Shown: positions 41,757 through 54,556 of the stretch, piece by piece
Layout of the letters: each line of letters begins with the position of its first letter
Numbering within the stretch: the stretch's first letter is position 1
DNA from: Arachis hypogaea
Taxonomy: Eukaryota > Streptophyta > Magnoliopsida > Fabales > Fabaceae
DNA length: 64,000 nucleotides
Reading direction: 5' to 3'
Assembly (NCBI RefSeq): GCF_003086295.3
Contig: NC_092044.1
Span: 70,065,213-70,129,212 of the forward strand
The notes under the pieces: generated by a model
What the model saw: only the letters and a program-made list of their open reading frames with translations
Told to the model about the DNA's origin: nothing
The model's database searches: none
Program-made: the position numbers and the translations under genes

Positions 41757-43223
41757 TGATAAACCCCATTTGTAGGATTTATCTTGTATTGATTTTAAGA
41801 GATTTTAATAACCTTTACCCACATTTTTTCAATGAAATAGCATGGTTTTGTGATTGTCTCCCAATTTGTGCTTAAATGTGAAAACATGCTTTCTAGACCC
41901 TAAATTAGTTAATTTCAATTCACCTTTGATTCCACTAGATGCCTTGATGTGTTTGTTAGTGATTTCAGATTGAAAAGGCTAGGAATGAATCAAAGGAGTG
42001 AAGAGGAAAGCATGCAAAGTGGAAAAGATCATGAAAAGTCAAAGAGTTGAACTCGCCCATGGACGCGCACGCGCACCTGGCGCTTACGCGCACCTTGCGA
42101 AATAACCCATGGACGCGTACGCATGCTATGCACGTAGGCGCCGATGTTGGAATATAATTTTTTTAATGAATTCGCACCCAACGAATTCTCAAGGGTTGTG
42201 GGGCCCAATCCCAACCAACTTTGGCGCCAGAAATGCTATTTAAAGCCAAGGACTGAAGAGCAAAGGAGATTACAACCATTCACACTCATCAGGATTAGTT
42301 TAGAGTTAGTTTTAGAGAGAGAAGCTCTCACTTCTCTCTAGGATTAGGATTAGGTTTAGTTCTTAGATCTAGGTTTTAATCTTTGCTTTCTTCTACTTCT
42401 ACCTTTCAATTCTTGTTGTTACATTCGTTCTTCTTCTATTCTTTTGTTGTAATCTCTTTTATGTTGTTCTTGTATTTTGTTGTAGATCTACCATTGTTTC
42501 TTCCATTTTCTTTCAATTCAATTCAAGGTAATTCATAATAATTGTGTTCTTTTTTATTGTTGTTGTTAATTCCTTTCAATAATTGTTGTTAGATTCCATT
42601 TTTGTTGTTGATTTACTTTGCTTTTCTTTTGTACCTTCCAAGTGTTTGATAAAATGCTTGGTTGGATTTTAGTGTAGGTTTTGTTCCTCTTGGCCTAGGT
42701 AGGGTAATTAGTGACTCTTGAGTTATCTAATTCATTTGTTGATTGATAATTAGAGATTGCTAATTGATTTGAATGCCTCTAAAGCTAGTTTTTCCTTTAG
42801 GAGTTGATTAGGACTTGAGGAATCAAATTGATTCATCCACTTGACTTTTCTCCATGGTTAGAGTTAACTAAGTGGTAGCAATGAACAATTTGTGGTCACA
42901 ATTGAGGAGGATAACTAGGATAGGACTTCTAGTTCTCATATCTTGCCAAGAGCTTTGTTAGTTAGTTTATTTTCTTTGCCATTTATATTTCTTGTCTAAA
43001 ATCTTAAAAACCCCAAAATAACTCACAACCAATAACAAGACACTTCATTATAATTCCTAGGGAGAATGACCCGAGGTTTGAATACTTCGGTTTATAAATT
43101 TAGGGGTTTGTTACTTGTGACAAACAATCTTTTGTATGAAACGATTATTGCTTTGTTTAGAAACTATACTTTACAACGAGATTTCATTAGTGAAATTCTA
43201 AACTGTCAAAAATCAAATCATCA
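41757..43223 (+). mobile_element. Solo LTR B2
   Basis: TGATAAACCCC...AAATCATCA, 1467 bp, homologous to 10313-11770, flanked by GTGTG at 41752-41756 and 43224-43228. No internal region. Contains palindromic ACGCGCACGCGC/GGACGCGTACGC sequence at 42058-42142 and fewer GGATTA units than the copy at 10313. Confidence 0.95.
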
Positions 43224-43228
43224 GTGTG

Positions 43229-43717
43229 ATAGTGTCAAGCAACCCTTGAGACTGAACACTTAAAGTCGTGACCCATTGCTGTTACATAGTATGCCTAAGG
43301 CTCTGAGAACCACTGTCTGGGAGAAGTAAAAAGAGAACTTCGAAAACAAGGAGTTCCCCAGTTAAATGCTTGTGGTGTTCTTGTATCAAGTTAAGCTTGA
43401 GCACAAAACACTTAGAGTCATGGCTAGGCTCAAGGTGCAAAGCACTAGTGAAAAGAAAGAGCTGTGTTCAAGAATCAATTAGAGCCTAAAGAAGAGAATC
43501 TATAATATCATCCAAGTTCTAGTTCTGAAGGATGCTGATATTTCTGAGCTTCAATAGATAGTGAGATGCTAAAACTATCTAGATAGAGTGTCATAAGCCT
43601 CATGCAGTAGCTAGATGTGAGCTTCATTAACAAACTCAAATTCTTAAGCATTATCTCTTCTTTGTCCTATATTGTTTTTGTTGCTTGAGGACAACCAACA
43701 GTTTAAGTTTGGTGTTG
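43229..43717 (+). other. 3' block of G1, second part, and plus-strand primer region
   Basis: Resumes the conserved block (CTTGAGACTGAACACTTAAAG, GCTGTGTTCAAGAATCAA) and ends AGTTTAAGTTTGGTGTTG against the LTR. Confidence 0.7.
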
Positions 43718-45194
43718 TGATGCGTCAGCATCTTATACTCTTTTTCCTAGCATTTTCTAGTAGTTTTTAGTTAGATTTTATTAAGTTTTATTATATGTTA
43801 GTGAAAAAATCCTCTTTGGATTCTACTTTGAGTTATTTTGGTGTTTTTATTATTTCAAGTGAATTTCAGGTGAATTTGGCAGTTTTGTTCAATAACGAAG
43901 AAAGGATAGTAAATGCTGTCAACCCTTACCTCCTTGCAATCTACTGACCATAACTCGAGCAAAAGGGATCCAATTGATGCGGTCTTAACAGCATTAGAAA
44001 TCCAACTTCTAGAACCTGACAACGATATATAATAGTTTATACTTCTCTTCTGGAATCATTGCAAAATCTGGCACTAAACGCCGAGCCTGGCGTTTAGCGC
44101 CCAAGAGGGAGAGAACCAGCGCCAGAAACTCCCCCCTGCCGGCACTGAATGTCCACCCGGCGTTTCACGCCAGCAGGGGACCTCAACATACACGAATTTT
44201 GACCCCCCCCTTTGGGGCATTTAACGCCTATTATTGGCATTAAACGCCAGCAGCAGCCCGAGTCACTCCTCTTTGGGCCTCTCAAGTGGATTTAGCACTT
44301 TTAGCCTATTTTATTTTCTTTTTGTAATTTTTATTTAGATAAAATATCTTTTTAGGTCTAGCATTTATTATTAGGTTAGTATTTAAGGAATAAGATGCAC
44401 CCTTTCTAGGGCATCAGGTCTCATTAGGTGGCAATTACGTTTTCTCTGTAAGTATGAGCAACTAAGCCTCTTGGTTAATGTTAGGAGTTCTGTTTGTTTT
44501 TATTGATTAAGATTATTATTCTTCTATTTAATATATTTTTTATTCAATTCTAAGGTGTTATTTTCATTCTTAATCTTATGAATTGGGTGGAACGGGAGTA
44601 TGAACCTTTTCTACATGAGTTCTTGTGGTTCTCAGGAGAGTTATCTCGCTTGAACTACAGCCTGAAAATACTCCTCCCAGACGGCTAATCCCACAACCTG
44701 ATGGGGATAAGCAACATCTATTCAGCCGGGATTGGGGTGATTAGGGCCTTTGTGGTATAGACTAGTTTTTTGAACAACACCGATCCAAATTGAGTGACCA
44801 CGGGAGTGGCATTTGATAAGGATAAGAGGGGATTAAATCACTAAGTGATTAGGGTTTAATCACTTACTGTTTGTCATAGAATGAATCCTTTATTATTAAA
44901 ATAGTTAGTAAGAAGTTTTAATGCGGAAAGATAAACATCTCCAAGACCTTAACTATTTTCTTATATTGTTTCTACACCAAACCTTTAATTGCTTTCTTTA
45001 TTCTCTTGTTTATTTGTGTATTTGTTACAACCACAACTCTCTTTTACTATTTGCCTAATTAAGTCCAACAAGACAACCATTGCTTGCTCAGTTCGACAAT
45101 CTTCGTGGGATTGACCTTCAGTCACTTGAGGTATTACTTGGATGACCCGGTGCACTTACCGATTAAGTTGTGCAAGTTCTAATTTCGTGCACCA
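43718..45194 (+). mobile_element. 3' LTR of G1
   Basis: TGATGCGTCAGCATC...TTTCGTGCACCA, 1477 bp. Palindromes at 44068-44250 (GGCACTAAACGCC, GGCGTTTAGCGCC and variants), TATTTAAGG at 44390-44398, U5 module at about 45105-45175. The reverse-strand frame 44094-44285 is an artefact of the array. Confidence 0.88.
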
Positions 45195-46430
45195 TGTGTA
45201 CGCATGGTTGTACAAGTAGTAACGCCCATTGCAAGGGCACCCAATTCAACCAATGCCAGCTAAAGGGGGCGCCTTATCTCACTAACGACAAGGCCTCAAG
45301 GAAAGGCTCATAGTCCAAAGCCCAGAAAAGCCCACTCTCAGAGCAGATTTCGAAGGCACTTAAGGAACAAAGAAAGAGTATAAATAGAGAGAGTTTTGAA
45401 CTGAAAAGGGATACGGAACTTTTGGGGAAGCTGTACATCATTTCACTTTTGGGTATTGCTTGTACTTGACTTTGAGTTTATTTTCTAGTTTTTCAGTTTT
45501 AACTTTTGTGTATTAGAGTAATGAGTCACTAAACCCCTCACTCATTTGGGGGAGGATCTCCGCTACATTGAAATGAATTAATGATCATCTTCTTCTCTTC
45601 TTGATTCTATCTTTGTTTATCTAAGAGAGAGTTTCCAATCTTCAAAGATCCAATTCAATCGGAAGAGGAATTGGATCTATTAGAATTCTATGTGAGCCTT
45701 GGAAAAGGGATCATAGTAATTCAATTTGAGACTCTCTTCTCACAATGAATTTGATTTTGAATCAGAGCTTGATATGTGACATATAATCTCTGAAATTGGG
45801 ATCTTAGGATTTGTGTGGCTTTGGATTAGAATTCAAACTTCACCTCTTTTTGTGAGTGTTGGATCAAGGAATTGGCATTTGATCATGTCTAGAAAAATTT
45901 AGTTACCAAGGATTTAGAACCCAAATACTTATGATCCGCTAGAGATCTAACATTGAATGAAGAGGAAAGAGAAGTTCATAGATTCAGGAAGATTTAGATC
46001 TCTAATCCCTAATGATTTTAATTCATAAGAATTTCCCTACCTCCTTTTAAATTCCTTTCTAATTAACTATTCTCTTTAATGTTCATTGTTCTTAATTTCT
46101 TTACATTTCTGTAATTTAAATTCCTTGTTATTTACTCTTCCCGTATTTACATTTCAACAAATTAAGTTTCTGCACTTTAAATTTCTAGTTATTTACTTTC
46201 TTGTTCTTTATTTCCAGTCATTTAACTTCTTGCTATTTACATTTCAGTCATTTATTTTACTGTCAAGATCTCTAATGATCACTCAAACCACATTAATCTG
46301 ATTGTTTAACTAGAATGACCAATTGATTAAAGTTGATTAATCTCTTAATCCTCATGGGATTGACCTCACTCTTAGTTAGTTATTACTTAATTACGACCCG
46401 GTGCACTTGCTGGTGGATATTGATTCATAA
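45195..46430 (+). mobile_element. LTR-like region of a Ty1/copia element (ends uncertain)
   Basis: Precedes a copia-type gag. TATAAATAG at 45379-45387, followed by a transcribed-leader-like stretch. A diverged U5 module (CATGGGATTGACC...GACCCGGTGCACTTGC, 46352-46410) lies near its end. About 25 bp on, CATATCAGACTCC (about 46436) weakly resembles the initiator-Met primer site TGGTATCAGAGC. The left end is unclear because G1 ends at 45194. The frames at 46086-46548 are not genes. Confidence 0.5.
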
Positions 46431-46449
46431 ATTCCATATCAGACTCCAA

Positions 46450-47762
46450 AGAAAGAAGCCGAATGGAATAATGAAGATAAAAGAAAGTCGAGTTAAATTC
46501 CAAAGCCATAAACTTGATGCACTGTGCTATCAGCTTCGAGGAATATAAGAAGGTATCTAGATGCAAGACGGCAAAGGAGATTTGAGATAAACACCAAGTC
46601 ACACACGAAGGTACCAAATAAGTTAAAGAAACAAGGATTGATATATTGCAAAAATAATATGAAATGTTTTCTATGAAGGATGGAGAAAATATTGATGAGA
46701 TATTTGAGAGATTCTTAATCACCATAAATAGCTTGGATGCTTTGGGCATGACCTACACTGAACAAACCCTTGTGAGAAAAGTCCTTAGAAGCCTTACAAA
46801 GAAATGGGAAACAAAAGCTATTGTCCTAGCCGAGAGCAACAAACTAAGTCCTTTAACCTATGATAACTTGAAATGCAAACTTCTAGCATATAAAGCCACG
46901 CACACCAGCCAAGACACAAAAAAGAAAAGAGTGACCCTAAAATCAAAAGTTGAATCATTAGATGATGACTCCAATGATAGTTCTTTAGATGATGAAATTA
47001 TCTTTTTTGCTAGGACATTGAGAAGGCTAATAAGGAGTAAAGGAAAGTACAAGGGATCAAGTTCAAGGGAGAAAAAGAAGGATCTAAGCAAAGTCATATG
47101 TCATCATTGCAAAGAGGTAGGTCACTTTAAAAACAACTGCCCAAAGCTCAAACTAGAAGATAAGGCAAAGAAAGAAAAGAAGAAAGTGCTCATGGCTTCA
47201 TGGGAGGATCTAGAGAATGATTTGGATGTGGATGAAGAATCCGAATATGAAGCTCAAGTCTATTTTATGGCTGGTCATGATTAATTAAATGAGGTAAATT
47301 ACTTTGACTTGTCCGTTGAAGATTTAAATGTCATTATTGATGATCTACCATTTTGAAAAATGCCAAATAAATACAATAAATGCAAGTCTAAAATTGAAAT
47401 CTTGAAAGCAGAAAATGAATTTTTGAAAGAATAGGGAAGAAGAATATGCTATGGATCTTGTTGAAGAAAACAAATTTCTAAAATTTGAAATTGAAAAGTT
47501 CAAAGAAATGCACATTTTTTACCCTTCTCAAGAAGTTGTTGCTGAAAATGAAAGATCGAATGAAACGATTAAACATTTGAATAATGATTTGGCAAAATTT
47601 ACATATAGTTCAAGCAACTTGGACGAATTACTTACTAATCAAAGACCATTGTTTAAAAAATTAGGTTTGGGTTATGCAACTAAAAACGATGCAGTTTTTG
47701 AAAAACCATTTGCTAAAATCATGGCATCATCTTCAAAAACAAAACCTGCATTTGATAATTCT
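46450..47762 (+). pseudogene. Ty1/copia gag (UBN2-type) with CCHC zinc knuckle, degraded
   Basis: Homology starts near 46450 (KEAEWNNED, later EEYKKVSRCKTAKE); an in-frame TAA lies at 46655. The main open piece is 46664-47284 (206 aa): MFSMKDGENIDEIFERFLITINSLDALGMTY, VRKVLRSLTKKWETKAI, a basic linker, then the zinc knuckle CHHCKEVGHFKNNC (CX2CX4HX4C, residues 146-159) and an acidic tail. A further piece at 47451-47762 (MDLVEENKFLKFEIEKF, LTNQRPLFKKLGLGYATKND) is typical of the region after the knuckle in copia polyproteins. No protease, integrase or RT follows, because a Del/Tekay-like LTR begins at 47763. Zinc-knuckle Gag binds genomic RNA; this copy is dead. Confidence 0.85.
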
Positions 47763-47775
47763 TGTAACACCCTAT
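47763..47775 (+). mobile_element. Start of a Del/Tekay-like LTR (first 13 bp)
   Basis: TGTAACACCCTAT. After removing LTR H and one TSD copy, it continues at 50385 as CACACAGAGTTTTACGCC, giving a TGTAACACCCTA-type start common among legume Del/Tekay LTRs (from memory). Confidence 0.6.
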
Positions 47776-50379
47776 TGATGGGTGAAAAATCAGATTCACA
47801 CAAACTCACCGGTAAGTGTACCGGGTCGCATCAAGTAGTAATAACTCACAAGAGTGAGGTCGATCCCACAGGGATTGATGGATCAAGAAACTTTAGTAGG
47901 CGATTAGTATAGTCAAGCTAACATTGGTGAATTGGATGAAATTGAAGCAATAGAAAGAAAATTGCAGTGAATTGTAAATGGCAGAATGTAAATTGGACAG
48001 AAACTTAAATTGGCAGAAACTTAAAGAGCAAGAAAAGTAATTTGCATCAAATGTAAAGGGGACTGGATACTGGAAATTAAAGAAAGCAGTAAAGCAAGCA
48101 ATTGAAAAGATCTTGAGAATAAGTGAGTGGAAATTTAAATTGCTGGAAGAGAAAATTCAGATCACAGTAAGAATTGTAAAATGCAGAACAATTGCAGAAG
48201 AATTAAATTGCATGAAAGTAAATTCAGATTTGCAGCAAGCTCAATTGTAAGGTTGCAGAATGTAAATGTGCAGAAGAGTAAATCAACAAGAAGACTTAGA
48301 TCAATTCTGAAATCTCAAAGAGAAATTAACAATTTCAATGAAATAGCAAAAATAGAAAGAAAGCCAAGAGCTCAATTGCTCTCTCGATCAAACAGAAAGG
48401 AAATTTCAGAGGAAGGAAAATGAAACAAAAAAGAAAAGAAAACCCAAATCTGATTTCCAATTCTCAAGTTCACAAAGGAAAATTTAAACAAAGAGCTCTC
48501 TATCCTGCTCCTTTCTAAAATGGAATAGATGCCTTTTTATAGGCTTTTACGAAAATGAAAAATAAAAATGAAATTCAAAACAAATTACAATTCAAATGAA
48601 ATTCCTAATCTAGCTTCTCTGTGTGCCTTTGAGTCATGTTAATGAACTTTGCTTGCTTTGGATTTGAAGAAGAGTGGATCCGGATGGCTTGATTCAAGTG
48701 GCATGGGTCAGGGTGCATTTGGTTAGAAATAGGTTGGAGCCATGCTCCAGTGGAGCGCTCCGTTGAGTTAGTGAACTTACCGTTCACTCTTTGCATGTGC
48801 TTTGTCCAGCGTTCAGTTAGTCAACGTCACGCTCCCTTAGTGAACGCTATTCCTTGGGCGCTTGATTCTTTTGTTGTGCGCTACCTCTCCTTGGGCAGGC
48901 TCTTTGGTCCAGCGCTCAGTGAAGTGGTGTGAACGTAGCGCTCCTTGGTAGGGCTGGCAATGTGTAGGGTAGGGTAGGGTTTAGACCCTACCCTAACCCT
49001 ACCCGCGGGTTAAAAATTTCATTAAAACTCTACCCTACCCTACCCGCGGGTTGAGAATCTCTCAACCCTAACCCTACTCGCACCCTAAAATTTTAAACCC
49101 TACCCTACCCTACCCTACCGGCAGAAATATCAAATTTTTTCAAAATAAATATAAAATTCAATTATTTCGAATTTTATACGTATTAATAACATAAAAAATA
49201 AAAAATTAATGCTCTAAATTACTTAATTAACTAACTAGTTTTGTGGTTGTTCACTTATTATAAGTCATTACATAAGAGAGGTTGTGGGTTCAACTCTCAC
49301 TTCCTTCACTATATAGAGAGATTTTTATAAAATATGTGTTATATATGAAGTGCGGGTAGGGTAGGGTAGGGTACGAACCCTACTCGCTAACTTGTTGTGC
49401 TGGTTTCCCTCTTCGAACCTTGGCTTATGAGTGTCGCGCCTTGCTTTTCTTTTGTTGGGGGCCCGAAAACATTAAATTAGTGAACGTAGCGCTCACTAGC
49501 TTGAGCGCTTGCTCCCCCCTTTAAATTTTAGTGTAGCGCTCCGTTTGGATCTTTGAACGTGGGCTTCCTTTGCTTTAATGAATGCTTGCTTTGTTGGCGT
49601 TACTAATACTACATGCATGCTTGCATGGCTTTAATTAATGTATGCCTTCATTAACTTTAATTAACAATGCCAAGCGTTCATTCATTGGCATTAGGAATTA
49701 AATGTTTCATGCATACATTCATTAACACCTTAGCAAATGGCATTAATAATATTACATGCATGCTTTCATTACTTTATTAGTAATGCCAAGTAATGTAGGG
49801 TTCATTCATTCTTAATTGGCATTGATAAATCACATTTCATGCATGCATTCATTTACTTTAATTAATAATGCCAATGCATTAACATTAAAGCCAATGCAAG
49901 CATGTAATACATTATCAATTGCCAATTGGCATAATCAAAGCTTAGTAATGCATTACGTAAAGCTTTATATTGCTTAGTAATTGCCGATTGCCAATTGGCA
50001 TAATTAAAGCTTTATATTACTTATAATGCATTACTTTGCCAATGCATGCATGCTTTAATTTTTCAATAATAAATTCATGCATAAGGCATTAACGCAGATG
50101 CCACGGCTTCATGGTCATGGGCCACACTTTTAAAAGCATGGCCTAAAGTTCCAAAGTGTGTTCAATCTTCAAAGCGTGCCCAAAATTTCTCTTTTCTTCT
50201 TTTTAGTTTATTTTGTGTTTTTTTTTTTCTTTTTCTACTTATTTCTTACAAGATTTATAAAATCAAAAGATCAAGAAAATATACCATTTAAGCACAAAAG
50301 ATTGCAATATTTAAGCACTAATTTATCAATTTCTTGTATGAAAAAGCATAGAAAAATATGACATGATGACATGTCATCA
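47776..50379 (-). mobile_element. Solo LTR, family H, reversed
   Basis: 2604 bp, TGATGGGTGAAAAATC...ATGTCATCA, flanked by CCTAT at 47771-47775 and 50380-50384. The own-sense start TGATGACATGTCATCATGTC resembles F and K. U5 module on the complement at about 47810-47870. AGCGCT/GAACG-type palindromic repeats at 48735-48945 and 49430-49560. Reversed TATA-like box at 48534-48541 (TATAAAAA on its sense strand). 49590-50090 is AT-rich, with many ATGCATGC and CATTAAT self-complementary words. No internal region, no gene. Confidence 0.88.
48949..49396. mobile_element. Possible hAT-like MITE inside LTR H
   Basis: Starts TAGGGCTGGCAATG, then GTAGGGTAGGGTAGGGT, inverted CCCTACCCTAACCCTACCC tracts and CCCGCGGGTT. 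The right side has GGGTAGGGTAGGGTAGGGTA and GAACCCTACTCG. This is the style of hAT-type MITEs I recall from legumes, but the right terminal repeat is poor and I see no clear 8-bp TSD. It contains GGTTCAACTCTC (about 49287), like a Pol III B box. Confidence 0.35.
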
Positions 50380-50384
50380 CCTAT

Positions 50385-50781
50385 CACACAGAGTTTTACG
50401 CCTAGGATGTAAAACAGAGTCGGCAAAGCGCTACGACCTCTAAAAGTAAAATGCGTACATAATATAATTGAAGCAAATTTTAACTAGGAGCCTTGAATGG
50501 GAAGTTAATCAAAAACGAAATAGAAATCGCATCACTCACAAAAGATACGCATAGATGGATAAACAAGATCAGAAGGAAGGTTAAAAACATATATATGGAT
50601 CAGAATTCAAATTACAGAAAAACAAGCTACGAACTCGAATGCAAAGTTAAGGCCGGCCAGGGTATACATATATATATATAACCCAAAATACAACCCAAAC
50701 TGTAAAGTAAACACCTGTTTCTCCAAGTTGACCTCTAGGAAGTACAAAGTACAAAATACAAGGAGTGGAGAACAATTATGT

Positions 50782-50832
<51 letters not shown>

Positions 50833-50847
50833 ATAATGCTAAACTAG
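50385..50847 (+). mobile_element. Continuation of the Del/Tekay-like LTR
   Basis: CACACAGAGTTTTACGCCTA, then GTAAAACAGAG and CTACGACCTC, then AT-rich sequence ending in a long (AT)n run. Interrupted by LTR J at 50848. The remainder is outside the window. Confidence 0.55.
50785..50830. repeat. (AT)n microsatellite
   Basis: About 22 AT units. A shorter TATA run lies at about 50667-50681. Confidence 0.95.
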
Positions 50848-51978
50848 TGCGGTATTTTATAACCCACAAACTAACCGGCAAGTGCACCGGGTCGTACCAA
50901 GTAATACCTTACGTGAGTAAGGGTCGATCCCACGAGGATTGATGGATTAAGCAACAATAGTGTTTGATAGGCTTAGTTAGACAAGCAAAAAATAGTGTTT
51001 AGATGTTCAAAAAGCATTAAAGAGTAAAAAAGAGTTTGAAGAGACAGGTGAATAAGTGAATAAATTAAGAATAAAATATGGAGAAGATAGTTAAGGTTTC
51101 AGAGTTATCTATTTTTCCAGGTTGATTTTTCTTACTAACTAATTTAATTATGTAGGATTTAATTTATGGCAAACTGTATGTGACTAGACCCTAATTCCTT
51201 AGACCTTCCTAGTCTCCTCTAAAATTCATTAACTGCCAATTCCTTGGTCAATTAATTCCAGTTAGAGGGTGATAATCAATTTCTAGTTTATATGCCACAA
51301 AAATTCTAATTACACAAAAATAAGGGGATTATATGTCACGTATCCCGTTAAACCAAATAATTAAAATTTAGGGGAAATTGTTTTCAAGCTGTTGTTCAAG
51401 TAAAGAGCTTTTCCAAGTTTTACAAGAACTCAAATAGAAAGAGGTTCATACTTCCGTTCCACCCAAATTCATAAAATAAAGAGCGAAAACAATTCTTAAA
51501 TTATAAATCCATACATAAATTAAAATAGAAAAAGCAATAAAATTAATCCATACAAATAGACAGAGCTCCTAACCTTAACAGTGGAGGTTTAGTTGCTCAT
51601 GGAATGTGGAATGTAAATTTGTATAGAATTCCCTAATGGAATCCCCCTAATGGTCTCCCTCAATAAAAGAGAAGTCTTTCCTTTTTATAACTAATCCTAA
51701 TTAATTTTAAATCTAATATCTAAAATTAAGATAATATATTTTTCTATTTTAAAATCAAATTTGAATTTTAAATCAGAATTAACTAACTAGTCTTTAGTTG
51801 ATGGGTGGGGACCACTTGATTGCTTCACTCTGCAGCCTCTAATCTGTACTTTCTGGGCTGAAAACTGGGTCAAAAGCAGCCAAAAATCGTCCCCAGCATT
51901 TTTCTGCATTTTCTGCACGTGGCACATGTCACGCGTACGTGTCAGTCACGCGTATGCATCGCTGGTCTTCTTCGCAAG
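50848..51978 (-). mobile_element. LTR, family J, reversed, cut by A3
   Basis: Likely start TGCGGTATTTTATAACCC (i.e. an LTR end ...ATACCGCA on its own strand). U5 module on the complement at about 50875-50940 (ACCGGCAAGTGCACCGGGTC). Reversed TATA-like box at 51681-51690. Palindromic CACGCGTACGTGTCAGTCACGCG-like sequence at 51917-51970, just before A3 inserts. The rest should lie beyond the right side of the window, so solo or full-length status is unknown. Confidence 0.65.
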
Positions 51979-52979
51979 TGATGAGCGGATAATTTATACG
52001 CTTTTTGGCATTGTTTTTAGGTAGTTTTTAGTAAGATCCAGCTACTTTTAGGATGTTTTCATTATTTTTTATGCTAAATTCACATTTCTGGACTTTACTA
52101 TGAGTTTGTGTATTTTTCTTTGATTTCAGATAATTTCTGGCTGAAATTGAGGGACTTGAGCAAAACTCTGATAAAAGGCTGACAAAGGACTGCTGATGCT
52201 GTTGGATTCTGACCTCCCTGCACTCGAAAAAACTTTTCTGGAGCAACAGAACTCCAAATGGCGCGCTCTTAACGGCGTTGGAAAGTAGACATCCAGATCT
52301 TTCCAGAAATATATAATAGTCTATATTTTATTCGTGATTAGATGATGTAAACTGGCGCTCAACGCCAGTTCCATGCTGCATTCTGGAGTCAAACGCCAGA
52401 AACACGTCACGAACCAGAGTTGAACGCCCAAAATACGTTACAACTTGGCGTTCAACTCCAAGAGAAGCCTCTGCATGTGTAAAGTTCAAGCTCAGCCCAA
52501 GCACACACCAAGTGGGCCCCGGAAGTGGATTTCTGCATCAATTACTTACTTTTGTAAACCCTAGTAGCTAGTTTAGTATAAATAGAACTTTTTACTAGTG
52601 TATTAGTCGTCTTTTGACCACATATCTGGTCCTTCTCCCTATTATTCGAATTTCTATCACATTTTGGGGGCTGGGCATTCGGCCATGCCTGGACCTTCAT
52701 CACTTATGTATTTTCAATGGTGGAGTTTCTACACACCATAGATTAAGGGTGTGGAGCTCTGCTGTACCTCGAGTTTTAATGCAATTACTACTATTTTCTA
52801 TTCAATTCCGCTTATTCTTATTCCAAGATATTCGTTGCACTTCAACATGAAGAATGTGATGATCCATGACACTCATCATCATTCTCACCTGTGAACGCGT
52901 GACTGACAACCACTTCCGTTCTCCCTTAGACCGGGCGCATATCTCTTGGATTCCTTAATTAGAATCTTCGTGGTATAAG
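51979..52979 (+). mobile_element. 5' LTR of A3, first part
   Basis: TGATGAGCGGATAA start, palindromes at 52351-52461, TATAAATAG at 52577-52585. Interrupted at GTGGTATAAG by B3. Resumes at 54557. Confidence 0.93.
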
Positions 52980-54551
52980 TGATAAATGAATTTTTGACGG
53001 TTTAGAATTCCACTAATGAAATCTCGTTGTAAAGTATAGTCTCTAAACCAACAATAATCCTTTCATACAAAAATTTGTTTGTCACAAGTACAAACCCCTA
53101 AAATCTATAAACCGAAGTATTTAAACCTCGGGTCGTCTCTCAAAGGACTTGCAGGGTAGTGTTCTTGTTATTGGTTATGGCCTTGTTTATTTTGGGGTTT
53201 TGGATGAGAAATATGAATAGTAAATGGTAAGAAAACTTTATTAACAAAATGTTCTTGGCAAGGTTTGGTTGTCAAGGGTCTTCATCATTATCACTAGCCA
53301 CAAGTATGGTAGTTGCAAGGATTAATCCCACTTAGTCATCCTTAAATCAATTAACAAAGGAAAGTCAAGTGAGTTACATGAATCCTAGTCCATAAATCCT
53401 AGCTTTCCACTAATTGGATTAATGAAGGCTAGAGTTAATGGCTATCAACTATCAATCAATTGGACACTAGTGACTCAAGAAATCCTAAGTCACCTTCTCA
53501 AGCCAAGAACATAGAATTCTACTCTAACATCCTCTCAAGCATTTCATCAAACACTTGGAGGGTAATGAAAGAAAGCATTTTTATTTGTAAGAATAAAAGG
53601 AATCAACAACTAACAATTACAAAGAATTAACAAAACAATAATCAACAACATCACAATCACATGAATTATCTCAAATTGCATTATTAAAAGAAAACAAAAG
53701 AACAAAAATATCTCAATTACAAAACCTAGAAACAAAATAAGAGAAATTACAACAAGAGGATAGGGATAGAAAGAAGAACCAAAGTGTAGCAATCATCAAG
53801 TGGAGGTAGAAGTAGAAGGAGACTTGAATTAAACCTAGAACTATGAGATCCTAATCTAGCCCTAATTCCTAATCCTAATTCTAGAGAGAAGTGAGAGCTT
53901 CTCTCTCTAACTCTAACTACTTCTAAACTAAACTATGACTAATGATGACAAGTATGAAAAGTATGTTGATTCCCCTTCAATCCTTGGCTTAAATAGCATC
54001 AGAAATGAGTTGGATTGGGCCCACAAGGCTTCTAAAATCGCTGGCCACGTGTTGCATTAAGTGGGTCATGTGCCACCATCGGCGCGTACGCGTACCGTGC
54101 GCGTGCGCGCCCCTATGCGCGATGCAACTATGGCAAATATTATATCGTTTCGAAGCCCCGGATGTTAGCTTTCTAACCCAACTAGAACAGCATCATTTGG
54201 ACCTTTGTAGCTCAAGTTATGGTCGTTTAAGTGCGAAGAGGTCAGCTTGACAGCTTTCCGGTTCTTTCATTTCTTCATGAGTTCTCCAACTTTACATGCT
54301 TTTTCTTCATTCCCTTGATCCAATCTTTGCCTCCTAAATCTGAAATCACTTAACAAACATATCAAGGCATCTAATGGAATCAAGGTAAATTATATTTAGC
54401 TATTTTAAGATCTAAAAAGCATGGTTTCACTCTTGAGCACAATTAAAGGAGAATATACAAAATCATGCTATTTTATTGAGTAAATGTGGGTAAAAGGTTA
54501 TAAAATCCCCTAAAATCAATACAAGATAAACCCTACAAATGGGGTTTATCA
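52980..54551 (-). mobile_element. Solo LTR B3, reversed
   Basis: 1572 bp, TGATAAATGAATTTTTGACGG...GGGTTTATCA, the reverse complement of family B, flanked by ATAAG at 52975-52979 and 54552-54556. GC-rich palindromes at 54079-54125 (GGCGCGTACGCG, GTGCGCGTGCGCGC). Sense-strand TATTTAAG near 53991. No internal region. Confidence 0.95.
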
Positions 54552-54556
54552 ATAAG

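Larger units (their letters stand above)
38525..45194 (+). mobile_element. Element G1, truncated Athila/Tat-like LTR retrotransposon
   Basis: 5' LTR remnant (38525-38716), PBS, gag remnants, double hairpin, 3' block with solo LTR B2 inserted, and 3' LTR 43718-45194. The 5' LTR has lost about 1.3 kb at its left end, so no TSD can be tested. No RT or integrase is visible. Confidence 0.83.

Noticed and set aside
48960..49385. Interstitial telomere repeat
   Set aside because: The units are GGGTA/TAGGG in mixed orientation, not TTTAGGG arrays. They sit between unique inverted segments, more like a MITE.
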